42,296 nt of DNA from Betaproteobacteria bacterium (lineage in GTDB: Bacteria; Pseudomonadota; Gammaproteobacteria; Burkholderiales; Burkholderiaceae_D): NCBI GenBank assembly GCA_025362735.1, contig JANYFL010000048.1, positions 1-42,296 of the forward strand, in the 5' to 3' direction. Both the position numbers and the translations under genes were made by a program. The notes under the pieces were generated by a model, which was not told where the DNA came from, made no database searches, and saw only the letters and a list, made by a program, of their open reading frames with translations. Below are positions 35,282 to 42,296 of this stretch, in pieces; position 1 is the stretch's first letter; the number at the start of each line of letters is the position of its first letter.

Positions 35282-36379
35282 CTATTTTTTTACTGCCTTG
35301 TCTCCAATCGTTGCGTCGATAAAATCCATCGTACGTTGCAGCGCCGCTTTGGTTACTGTTCGCGTACTTTCTGGAGTCTTCCCTATCCAGCTATGGCCCA
35401 CTTCGGGAATAACCACGAGTTCAGTTTTGACTCCGGCTGCCTTTAAAACCTCATAAAACTCTTCTGACTGCGCGACCGGCACAACGCGATCATCGGCACC
35501 ATGCATCACAAGTATCGGAGGATCACTGGCATCGACATAACTCACCGCTGCAGCCCTGCGCAGGTGATCTTCATCACACGGCCCCTTACCACAACCAAGA
35601 TAGGTGCTAAATACCCGAGCCGTGCCGTCTGCCATAGGCGTGGCGTTAAGCTTCGCAAAATCATAGATGCCGAACCAGACCACTGCTCCCTGCACGCAAT
35701 CGGACGCCTGGTCGAAACCTTCTGGTGCTGAAGGCTGAATTTCCGCCTGTACTGTATTGGGCGGCGCAGTTCTGGGGGCAGGCGCCAGCTCCTCCACACC
35801 GCAAGAGACGGCGGCCAGGCCGGCAAGTTGTCCGCCCGCAGACTGGCCCCAAGTCATGGCCCGATTTTTGTCGATGTTGTATTTGTTTGCATTAACGCGT
35901 AACCAGCGGATCGCAGATTTCACATCCTTGATCGCGGCGGGTGATGGTTCCTCTCCACTGAAGCGGTAACTCACAGAAGCAACAACATAACCACGCGAGG
36001 CAATCGAACCCAGTACATCCGGCCAGTTGGAAAATGCCGCGCTGCGCCGAGGGCCGCCACCGACCCATCCACCACCGTGAATATAAATCAGAAGAGGACG
36101 TGGCCCCATCTTGGAAAATTGTTGCGGCGGAAGATATAGATCAAGTTTGAGCTGCCGATAGCCAGAAAGATATGCATAGGTAACGTCAGGCAAACCTATG
36201 GCCCCCCCTTTGAAATGGACTCTGTTATCTGGATATGGCTCAATGCCTGTCGCCATCACCCTGTCGCCGACAACCGCCTCAGCTGCTACCGCAGAACCAA
36301 TCGAAGCTGCGTTTGCTGTACTCACAACGAAAAATGAAAGCCCAAGAAACACCAGGATAAGGCGGGTGAGTTGTTGCAT
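35282..36379 (-). CDS. Exported alpha/beta hydrolase (esterase/lipase fold)
   Basis: A 365-residue hydrolase with a signal peptide (LILVFLGLSFFVVSTANAA). The oxyanion-hole motif HGGGW is at 101-105 and the nucleophile is S180 in GQSAGG. The acid lies in HGADDRV (D296 or D297) and the base is H329 in PEVGHSW. The fold type matches BD-FAE-like and hormone-sensitive-lipase-related esterases, a group with feruloyl and acetyl esterases; the substrate is unknown. ATG 36379 was chosen because GGAG lies 5 nt upstream; an in-frame ATG at 36394 would include that site. Together with the type-B esterase it gives the locus two secreted esterases. Confidence 0.85.
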   Translation of the reverse strand: MQQLTRLILVFLGLSFFVVSTANAASIGSAVAAEAVVGDRVMATGIEPYPDNRVHFKGGAIGLPDVTYAYLSGYRQLKLDLYLPPQQFSKMGPRPLLIYIHGGGWVGGGPRRSAAFSNWPDVLGSIASRGYVVASVSYRFSGEEPSPAAIKDVKSAIRWLRVNANKYNIDKNRAMTWGQSAGGQLAGLAAVSCGVEELAPAPRTAPPNTVQAEIQPSAPEGFDQASDCVQGAVVWFGIYDFAKLNATPMADGTARVFSTYLGCGKGPCDEDHLRRAAAVSYVDASDPPILVMHGADDRVVPVAQSEEFYEVLKAAGVKTELVVIPEVGHSWIGKTPESTRTVTKAALQRTMDFIDATIGDKAVKK

Positions 36380-36452
36380 GTTGTCTCCAATCAAAAAAAT
36401 GTTCTACTGAAATTTCTATAACTTATGATCAAGTCCATATCGCTTCATTTTT

Positions 36453-36488
36453 TCTCACTGAGGAAGGTGGAGTTCTTCCTCAGTGAGA
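36453..36488. repeat. Perfect 14-bp stem-loop after the large TonB receptor gene
   Basis: TCTCACTGAGGAAG and CTTCCTCAGTGAGA are exact inverses around an 8-nt loop, 57 bp beyond the receptor stop codon. On the minus strand an A-run rather than a T-run follows, so a standard intrinsic terminator is not supported. A role in transcript end protection or read-through control is possible. Confidence 0.6.
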
Positions 36489-36544
36489 TCGCGCGTTAGT
36501 GAAGACCCTGGCTAGATGAGTTCAGGCTTCGTAGATGCAAACCT

Positions 36545-39493
36545 TCAATTAAACCGAAGCCGCGCACCAACATAGTACGAACGGCCAATGATGTCGTAAG
36601 TGCTTGCGATGGTGAGATTCTGTTGACCAGGAACCAATTGCGGTTGGCGGTTGAAAAGATTGTTGATACCGGCACGCAACTGCAACGTCTTGGAGACGTC
36701 ATATTTCCCGGTCAGATCGAAGAGGTCATATTTCTTGACTCCAGCGGTTGGGCTAGCTGGCCGTGTGACCGAGGTGATGTCGTACATCGAAGGAATATGT
36801 CTCCAGCGCAGTGCAAGGTCCATCGGGCCAAGGTCGTAACGGAAGGTCGTCAACGACTGCCATTTCGGCAAAATGACAATTCCAGTCGTTGCTCCAACAG
36901 TGCCCGCGAATTCCTGGACAGGATCGCCTGGCAAAGCCTGCTGCTTGTATGACTTCAAGTAGCTGAGCGCAACATTAATACCAAAGCTACCTGAATTTTC
37001 CGGGAGACCAATCTGCGAAAGCTTGAAGCGCCAGTCCGCCGTCAAATCAACGCCCGATGTATTCAACTGGCCAAGGTTCAGATACGGCGTATCCACCTGG
37101 GACAACTGGCCGTTTGGATCACGATGCAACAATCGGCAGAACGGATTGGACGGTGAATAAGTCGGATTTGATCCATCCAGATTAAAGCATTTGTTAATCG
37201 CTGAAGCGCCGGGAACAGCCGAGATCGTGTCCTTGATCTTGATGTTGTAGTAATCCACGGAAAGTGCGACCTTCGAGAAAAGAGCCATGGATGTCTCGGG
37301 AGTAAAAACAAACCCGATCGTTTTTGTTTGGGCCGTTTCTGGCTTCAGTGCTTTATTGCCGGAAGAAAGGGTTGACGTTGCAACGGTCGGGAAAACGTAA
37401 TTGTCGACCACATTCACGGGTATACCCTGGGCGATACAAAGCGCACGAACTTGCGCGCCGTTGGCACCCGTTCGAGCGAGCGTACGAATATCGCAAGGTT
37501 CGCCACCAGCGGGAGGGCTACCAAATTGCACTTGCCCGCCCGAAGCCGCACTGAAAAGTTCACCAATATTCGGGGCGCGAATCGCTTTCTGATAACCACC
37601 ACGAATCAACAATTGCGATGCCGGCTTCCATTCCACATCAGCTTTATAAGCATTGGCGGAACCCGTGACGTCATAGTCCGAATGACGATAACCAAAATCC
37701 ACATCGAGCTTTTCTGCGAACGGGGCATCTTCAAATATTGGAACGCGCAACTCACCCGCGATTTCCTTGACCATGGTCGAACCGTGCGATGGCTGAGAAG
37801 CGATCACGGCCTCGATATTCTGCGCCGCCAGATTTGCATCGGGAATGTAGTCGTAAGTGTTTTTCCGGAAATCGGTCGACAGCGAAAATCTCACATCGCC
37901 TGCTGGCAACTCGAACAGACCACCCTGAATGGCTGCTTCGCCAATCGTCTGGGTCAGTTTTTCGGTGCTCATCGCCGTAGTGGTGATGTAATTTGCACAA
38001 GCGGCTGACATTGATTTCTGATTGGCAATACCGAAAGGATTGAAACCGCCCGCACAGATCGAGTTCCCGCCATCAGCGGCATTAAAGAGGGTTTGTACGC
38101 GCGACTTCAAAACAGCATTGAATTGCTGTTGCGTGTGGCGGGTTTCGTCGGTCGATGCATACACATCGTAAGTCCAATCGCGGATTGGCAGAGGACCACG
38201 CACACCGACCAACAGTTGTGATGTGTCAAAGCGCTCATCCCACTGTTTAGCGGGTACGCCAACATAACGGTCGTTCCAGGTAAATGCTGCATTGGGGTTC
38301 GGCCGCGAATTAAGCAGGGTGCGCAGATCTGCTGGTATGAAGGGATTGGTCACTGGAATCGTTGGCAGTACGCCGAACTGAGTCAGAGTGCCGCCCGAAT
38401 TGGTATGTGCAACCGATTCCGTATGAAGGTACTGAGCATAGCCAGTGACATCAGGGGTAAATTTGAAATTAAACTTCGAAAGAATGGTGTGCCTTCTGAG
38501 GGCATTGAGCAGATCACCCTGAGGCAAGACAGGCATGCGGACATTGCCCGCAACAATCGCATAGTCACCGGTCGTTGGTCCTTTGTAATTGACCGCACCG
38601 GTCTGACTGAAAAGGCTACCGTTGTCGTTGAAGCCAAGGTTATTGTTACGTGGTACGACCGTAGCAATACCGTAGCCGGAAAAGAGCGAGTTGACTGCCG
38701 CCTGAGTCGGCAAATTCGATGCATCAGGCACATAAAGACCGGTACCAATAAAGCCGGACGGAACGCCTAAGGCAAAAAATGGGCGTGATCGACCGGGCAA
38801 GCTCTGGCGATCCGTAAAGCTCAACGAAAGCAGTGCATAACCACGACCATCAGCAAAATCGGTACCCGCGGTAAGCGATGGGTCAACCTTGCGATTATCT
38901 TGTTTGGTCGAGTTGCCATATTGAAGATCAAGTTGCACACCCTTGAAACGCGGTAGCGTTTTGAAATTCACCACGCCTGACATGGCGTCCGAGCCATATA
39001 CGGCTGAAGCACCACCGGTGATGGTTTCAACACTTTCCAGTACGGATTGCGGGACCACGTTGACATCCACCTGTCCAAAACTACTTGAGAGAGGCAAACG
39101 ATGGCCGTCGAGCAAGACCAGATTCCGATTGTCCCCGAGGCCGCGTAAATTCAGAGTTGCACGCGCGCCTTGACCCTGCCCTCCGTTTGCCGCAGTTCCA
39201 CCCGGAGTGAATTGGGGCAATTGATTTAGAGACTGCTCAATCGTAACGGAACCGCTTTCAGCCAATGCATCTTTGCTAGTCGTCAGAATGGGACTCGGTG
39301 AATCCAAATCCCGACGCACAATACGCGAGCCGGTAATCACAATTTGTTCGACCTTTTGCTCTGTGGCTGAAGTCGTAGCTACAGGCGTCTGCGCCCTTAC
39401 AGGTGCATAAGCGGCCAATAGCCCCACGGTAATTCCATAGGCCAAAGTTTTGATACGCGCCGGACACTGGCGGTGTGTGCTGTTCAAGACCAT
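36545..39493 (-). CDS. TonB-dependent receptor, large (TGSRI-type)
   Basis: A 982-residue outer-membrane receptor. A signal peptide (ITVGLLAAYAPVRAQ), the TonB box region IVITGSRI and the plug (NLRGLGDNRNLVLLDGHRLP, YGSDAMSGVVNF) are followed by a long barrel ending in GARLRFN. The receptor type with an ITGSRI box is common for plant-derived and complex organic substrates in Caulobacter- and Xanthomonas-like bacteria. ATG 39493 was chosen because GGAGGAG lies 8 nt upstream; an ATG at 39508 overlaps that site. It is intact. Two TetR-operator-like sites lie upstream (39565 and 39837), so it probably imports the inducing substrate of the locus. Confidence 0.92.
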   Translation of the reverse strand: MVLNSTHRQCPARIKTLAYGITVGLLAAYAPVRAQTPVATTSATEQKVEQIVITGSRIVRRDLDSPSPILTTSKDALAESGSVTIEQSLNQLPQFTPGGTAANGGQGQGARATLNLRGLGDNRNLVLLDGHRLPLSSSFGQVDVNVVPQSVLESVETITGGASAVYGSDAMSGVVNFKTLPRFKGVQLDLQYGNSTKQDNRKVDPSLTAGTDFADGRGYALLSLSFTDRQSLPGRSRPFFALGVPSGFIGTGLYVPDASNLPTQAAVNSLFSGYGIATVVPRNNNLGFNDNGSLFSQTGAVNYKGPTTGDYAIVAGNVRMPVLPQGDLLNALRRHTILSKFNFKFTPDVTGYAQYLHTESVAHTNSGGTLTQFGVLPTIPVTNPFIPADLRTLLNSRPNPNAAFTWNDRYVGVPAKQWDERFDTSQLLVGVRGPLPIRDWTYDVYASTDETRHTQQQFNAVLKSRVQTLFNAADGGNSICAGGFNPFGIANQKSMSAACANYITTTAMSTEKLTQTIGEAAIQGGLFELPAGDVRFSLSTDFRKNTYDYIPDANLAAQNIEAVIASQPSHGSTMVKEIAGELRVPIFEDAPFAEKLDVDFGYRHSDYDVTGSANAYKADVEWKPASQLLIRGGYQKAIRAPNIGELFSAASGGQVQFGSPPAGGEPCDIRTLARTGANGAQVRALCIAQGIPVNVVDNYVFPTVATSTLSSGNKALKPETAQTKTIGFVFTPETSMALFSKVALSVDYYNIKIKDTISAVPGASAINKCFNLDGSNPTYSPSNPFCRLLHRDPNGQLSQVDTPYLNLGQLNTSGVDLTADWRFKLSQIGLPENSGSFGINVALSYLKSYKQQALPGDPVQEFAGTVGATTGIVILPKWQSLTTFRYDLGPMDLALRWRHIPSMYDITSVTRPASPTAGVKKYDLFDLTGKYDVSKTLQLRAGINNLFNRQPQLVPGQQNLTIASTYDIIGRSYYVGARLRFN

Positions 39494-39564
39494 TTGAATC
39501 TCCTCCATAAATGTTGACTGATATGTATTACTTTATGTACTGCCTTTAAAAACAAATTAAATAT

Positions 39565-39578
39565 GAACTAAACGGTTA
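39565..39578 (-). promoter_or_regulatory. Putative TetR operator before the large TonB receptor gene
   Basis: GAACTAAACGGTTA matches TAACYAATTRGTTA at 11 of 14 positions. It lies 72 bp upstream of the receptor start in an AT-rich promoter region. The surrounding gap 39509-39939 contains no gene that I can support. Confidence 0.5.
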
Positions 39579-39836
39579 GTACCGCTAATTCTTAGCTTGT
39601 TATGAATTAATTACATTGCAATTTATATTTGTTCGAAGTTAATTTTTAATGGTACTGCGTGCCGCAAACCCGATGCCGCGCATTCACCATTACAAGCAAC
39701 CACACCGCTCCGTCTCACCCAATTGTTTTTTCTTGCTCACTGTCTCTTGCTGGCAACCATCATGTGACCACCCTACTTTTTTATTGAATCTATTATCTTT
39801 ATCGCCACTAATACCTCTATTCGACCTAGTATAAAC

Positions 39837-39850
39837 TAACTAATTAGTTA
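39837..39850 (-). promoter_or_regulatory. Perfect palindromic TetR-operator-like site
   Basis: TAACTAATTAGTTA is a perfect 14-bp palindrome and differs from the site at 31062 only by a paired CG to TA exchange. It lies 90 bp beyond the tetR stop and 344 bp before the receptor start. A distal operator for the receptor is plausible. Confidence 0.55.
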
Positions 39851-39939
39851 CTTGCAATATATTTTTTGAAATCAGATCAAAAAAACTATTTAGCCCTCAA
39901 GTCTTACAGAAGCGTCCACTCAAAAAAACAACAACACTC

Positions 39940-40668
39940 CTAGGCGGCCCTGACGTAGCGGGTAATCATGTCAACAATGCTCTCTCGACGCGCCTTATGC
40001 ACGGCCTTAGAGGAAAGGTCCTTCTGGAAAATATAGCTGAAGGTATGTTGATTGGAAACCCTGTAAAACGACAAAGCACTGATCGACATATGCAAGTCAA
40101 CCGGGTCTAAATCAGAACGAAACACTCCTTCATCCTGACCACGTTGACAAAGCTGCTCTAGCAAACTAATCGCTGATTTATTAATGGCGCGCATCTGGGG
40201 CAACTGACGAATATGTTCCCCCATATGGATATTTTCCGTCATGACCATCCGAACGAATTCGGGATGTGCTGAGTGATAGTCGAAAGTTAAAGCAACCAAC
40301 TGCTGCAAAGCTTCCATCGGCGGCAAATCATCCATATGAAAGTCAGCCTCTAGGACACGGAATCGCTTGTAACTTTCCTCCAGAGCAGCAAGAAATAATC
40401 CTTCTTTACTACCAAAGTAATAATAGATCATGCGTTTATTAGAGCCTGTCTCCGCAGCGATTTCATCAATACGCGAACCACTTAATCCATTTCTGGAAAA
40501 CTCCTGCATCGCAACATTGAGAATATTGGTCCGAGTCGCTTCGGCGTCTTTGACACCGGAACGTGCCACGACGACCCGCTTCTTAACCACTGCTGGACGT
40601 GGCAAGCTATTTTTAAGTGCCACCGGCTTAAGCTTCTCTGTTTTTGGTTTTGTAGTCTTTAGTTTCAT
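39940..40668 (-). CDS. TetR-family transcriptional regulator
   Basis: A 242-residue regulator. A Lys-rich N-terminal tail (about 45 residues) precedes the TetR helix-turn-helix, ILNVAMQEFSRNGLSGSRIDEIAAETGSNKRMIYYYFGSKEGLF. The ligand-binding part has the TetR_C pattern with FVRMVMTENIHMGEHIRQLPQMR. ATG 40668 was chosen; a GTG at 40713 would add 15 residues. The gene is divergent from the dehydroquinase gene, with an operator-like palindrome in between, and is the only regulator in the right block. I infer a repressor released by a quinate/shikimate-related ligand. Confidence 0.88.
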   Translation of the reverse strand: MKLKTTKPKTEKLKPVALKNSLPRPAVVKKRVVVARSGVKDAEATRTNILNVAMQEFSRNGLSGSRIDEIAAETGSNKRMIYYYFGSKEGLFLAALEESYKRFRVLEADFHMDDLPPMEALQQLVALTFDYHSAHPEFVRMVMTENIHMGEHIRQLPQMRAINKSAISLLEQLCQRGQDEGVFRSDLDPVDLHMSISALSFYRVSNQHTFSYIFQKDLSSKAVHKARRESIVDMITRYVRAA

Positions 40669-40868
40669 GGCTAGTAAAAATTCATTAACTTTCTGGTGAT
40701 GACTATATATCACGACCGGCGTTTACTTGCCAAAACAAGCTAGTTCCCTCACCTGAAATGTTCCTCACATGAGAAAAAACATAAACGGAGCAATAGAGGT
40801 GTCGCTCGCGTCATTGACTCATTGAGCAACGCCCTCATTAAAAATGTCCGGGAAATTATAAATCAAAT

Positions 40869-40898
40869 TTGTATTGCAACTAACCAGTTAGATACTAT
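40869..40898 (+). promoter_or_regulatory. aroQ promoter with TetR-operator-like palindrome
   Basis: TTGTAT (40869-40874) and TACTAT (40893-40898), separated by 18 bp, form a plausible weak promoter. CAACTAACCAGTTA (40877-40890) falls exactly between them and matches TAACYAATTRGTTA at 11 of 14 positions. A repressor there would block polymerase. The start codon of aroQ is 90 bp downstream. Confidence 0.45.
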
Positions 40899-40987
40899 AC
40901 AATTTGATCCATACTGCTGCTGGCTATGTAAGAGGGCCAATCTTTGCAGGCAAATCGTCACAATATTGACAGCCGTCGGATACAGAA

Positions 40988-41437
40988 ATGAAAAAAAAAG
41001 TATATGTTCTCAATGGCCCCAACTTAAATCTCTTGGGTCAACGCGAACCCCATATCTATGGCCATCAAACGCTTGCAGACGTTGAGGCGGCCTGCCGTGT
41101 GGTAGCAGATAACAATGGTTTGACACTGGAATTTCGTCAGACCAATGCTGAGTATCAAATGATTGACTGGCTGCATGAGGCTCGCCTTGGTGCTGCGGGT
41201 ATCGTCATTAATCCTGCCGCTTTCACGTATCACTCGGTGCCAATTCTGGATGCGCTGAAAATGTGTGAATGCCCTATTGTCGAAGTTCATATCAGTAACA
41301 TTCACCGACGCGAGGCCGAGTGGCGGGCACACTCCATCATGACCGTAGCGGTGACAGGAATGATTTCGGGGCTCGGTGTACATGGCTATGTGTTGGGTCT
41401 GGAGCATATTGCGCATTTGGCCAAACGTGTGGAATAA
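40988..41437 (+). CDS. aroQ: Type II 3-dehydroquinate dehydratase, probably catabolic
   Basis: A 149-residue dodecamer-forming type II dehydroquinase. The opening [19 protein letters not shown] holds the catalytic Arg and Tyr, and [12 protein letters not shown] holds the substrate-binding His, Asn and Ser. The usual THTS motif reads TYHS here ([13 protein letters not shown]), so the canonical His is Tyr. This indicates a paralogue distinct from the biosynthetic enzyme. It converts dehydroquinate to dehydroshikimate reversibly and would supply the TIM-barrel dehydratase. The gene is divergent from tetR. Downstream, 41438-41505 holds nothing but the edge of the insertion sequence. Confidence 0.88.
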   Translation: MKKKVYVLNGPNLNLLGQREPHIYGHQTLADVEAACRVVADNNGLTLEFRQTNAEYQMIDWLHEARLGAAGIVINPAAFTYHSVPILDALKMCECPIVEVHISNIHRREAEWRAHSIMTVAVTGMISGLGVHGYVLGLEHIAHLAKRVE

Positions 41438-41505
41438 ATCCATACGCATTCAATTCCCTTGTTATGACTGGAGCCAACAAATTTAAGGGATTAGGAATAA
41501 AAGAA

Positions 41506-42294
41506 GGTAATTAGGGCGAAACGTAACCAAAGAAGAGTTTCAGGAACAGCTTAAAGACGTTGTCATGTCGGTGGTTGTAGCGGTATTCGATTTCCTTAAG
41601 ATACATGGGGAAATGATAACGGGAAACACCGCGATAGTTGTACAGAATATGTTTGGCATAACTCCAGAAGCCCTCGATGCCGTTGATGTGATTTTTGGTC
41701 TTTTTGTTGACGAATTCCTTGCTGTGATTGACGACCAAATGTTTGCCATAACGCTGCAGAGACTGATAACCGCGAAAGGCATCGGTGTAATAGACCGAGC
41801 CTTTACGCGTGTGCGTCTGAATGTGGTTCATCAGAGTTTCAGCGGAGACCGACTCGACCACCTTGGTGTAGACCCGACCATCGCGCTCCAAGAGGCCAAA
41901 CACGATACTTTTACCTCGGGCACCCCGACCCCGCATGCCTTTGCGCACGCCACCAAAGTACGACTCATCCAGCTCAATCTCGCCCGACAGCTTGGCGCCT
42001 TCCAGCTCCGCCACATGAAACAGCACCTGACGCAAGCGTTGATACACGCGCGTCACCGTCTTCGCATCCACACCCAGATCACTAGCCAAGCGATACGCCG
42101 GTTGTTGCTGATAGAACCCTTGCAGAATGGCAATCTCACGGCGCAGCCGCACCAGGCTCTTTTGTTTCATGCAAGCCATGCATTTAACGTAGCCCCGCGC
42201 GGTCTTCACAGTCTGGTACGAACCGCAAAAAATGCACTTCCGACCACTCAAATAGTTGGTCGAACAACTAAATACCCTGTTGCGCCCAGTAACC
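41506..42294 (-). mobile_element. Complete IS1595-family insertion sequence
   Basis: A 789-bp element. Its right end GGTAATTAGGGCGAAAC (41506-41522) and left end GGTTACTGGGCGCAAC (minus strand, 42294-42279) are inverted repeats that match closely with one indel. It contains one transposase gene. The right-flank bases TTCTTTTA (minus strand) cannot be compared with the left flank because only two bases remain in the window, so the expected 8-bp target duplication is untested. Confidence 0.85.
41511..42251 (-). CDS. IS1595-family transposase
   Basis: A transposase of about 246 residues. The N-terminal zinc ribbon has two CxxC pairs (CIFC and CMAC). A helix-turn-helix-like segment (ASDLGVDAKTVTRVYQRL) and the DDE-like catalytic core follow. 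The acidic residues are in ELDESYFGG and YYTDAFRGY, with the N/K pair of this family in HINGIEGFWSYAK. The C-terminus ends in FGYVSP. TTG 42251 is a proposed start. The reading frame continues to an ATG at 42296, but that codon lies outside the left inverted repeat and is not likely to be used. The gene is otherwise intact and could be active. Confidence 0.85.
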   Translation of the reverse strand: MSGRKCIFCGSYQTVKTARGYVKCMACMKQKSLVRLRREIAILQGFYQQQPAYRLASDLGVDAKTVTRVYQRLRQVLFHVAELEGAKLSGEIELDESYFGGVRKGMRGRGARGKSIVFGLLERDGRVYTKVVESVSAETLMNHIQTHTRKGSVYYTDAFRGYQSLQRYGKHLVVNHSKEFVNKKTKNHINGIEGFWSYAKHILYNYRGVSRYHFPMYLKEIEYRYNHRHDNVFKLFLKLFFGYVSP

Positions 42295-42296
42295 AT

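Noticed and set aside
36453..36488. Intrinsic terminator for the large TonB receptor gene
   Set aside because: The stem is perfect but on the minus strand it is followed by A bases, not T bases; kept only as a stem-loop.
42252..42296. ATG at the window edge as the transposase start
   Set aside because: That codon spans the border of the element's left inverted repeat, so the start would depend on flanking DNA; an internal TTG is more likely.
1..42296. CRISPR arrays, rRNA genes, prophage genes
   Set aside because: No regularly spaced direct repeats, no rRNA sequence and no phage structural or replication genes were seen in the window.

Overview
The window looks like part of a Burkholderiales-type betaproteobacterial chromosome with moderate GC. 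The evidence is a flagellar cluster in betaproteobacterial order, TonB-dependent receptors, a betaproteobacterial-style type II dehydroquinase and typical dispersed intergenic palindromes. The genus cannot be set from the sequence alone; an Oxalobacteraceae-like host is a guess. Both ends lie in copies of one IS1595-family insertion sequence, in inverted orientation.

Left block (41-12166), L-rhamnose. A LysR-type regulator, a SusC-like/TonB-dependent receptor gene broken by a one-base frameshift, and a secreted Sde182/nucleoside-hydrolase-like protein precede a five-gene operon. The operon encodes the non-phosphorylative diketo-hydrolase route for L-rhamnose: diketo-deoxyrhamnonate hydrolase (FAH family), keto-deoxyrhamnonate dehydrogenase (SDR), L-rhamnonate dehydratase, L-rhamnose 1-dehydrogenase (SDR) and rhamnonolactonase. 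The expected end products are pyruvate and L-lactate. A secreted GH3 glycosidase follows. A 41-bp element, 32/41 identical, sits in front of both the receptor gene and the operon and is the best candidate for the LysR binding site.

Islet and cassette zone (12299-16402). A tRNA-Leu(UAA) is followed by about 1.8 kb of small membrane or lipoprotein genes ending in a degenerate 20-bp copy of the tRNA 3' end (17/20). Next come DUF3237 and DUF3147 genes and an integron-type cassette with a canonical 78-nt attC site. No integrase gene is in the window.

Flagellar block (16420-29095). fliE is on the minus strand, divergent from fliF-G-H-I-J-K-L-M-N-O-P-Q-R. This encodes the MS ring, switch, export ATPase and chaperones, hook-length control and export gate. 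Several junctions carry palindromic repeats, and a MITE-like element with a 9-bp target duplication covers the fliR stop codon.

Right block (29248-41437), predicted quinate/shikimate-ester utilisation. It holds a 3-dehydroshikimate dehydratase-like TIM barrel and a separate HPPD-like protein (fused in Pseudomonas QuiC1). It also holds a secreted type-B carboxylesterase, a PqqU/YncD-type receptor (PQQ uptake), a secreted alpha/beta hydrolase, a large TonB receptor, a TetR regulator and a divergent type II dehydroquinase. A palindrome of the form TAACYAATTRGTTA recurs in front of these genes and probably is the TetR operator. The parts fit capture and hydrolysis of quinate-type plant esters, with PQQ taken up for a PQQ-dependent quinate dehydrogenase encoded elsewhere. 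This is an inference from family membership and context.
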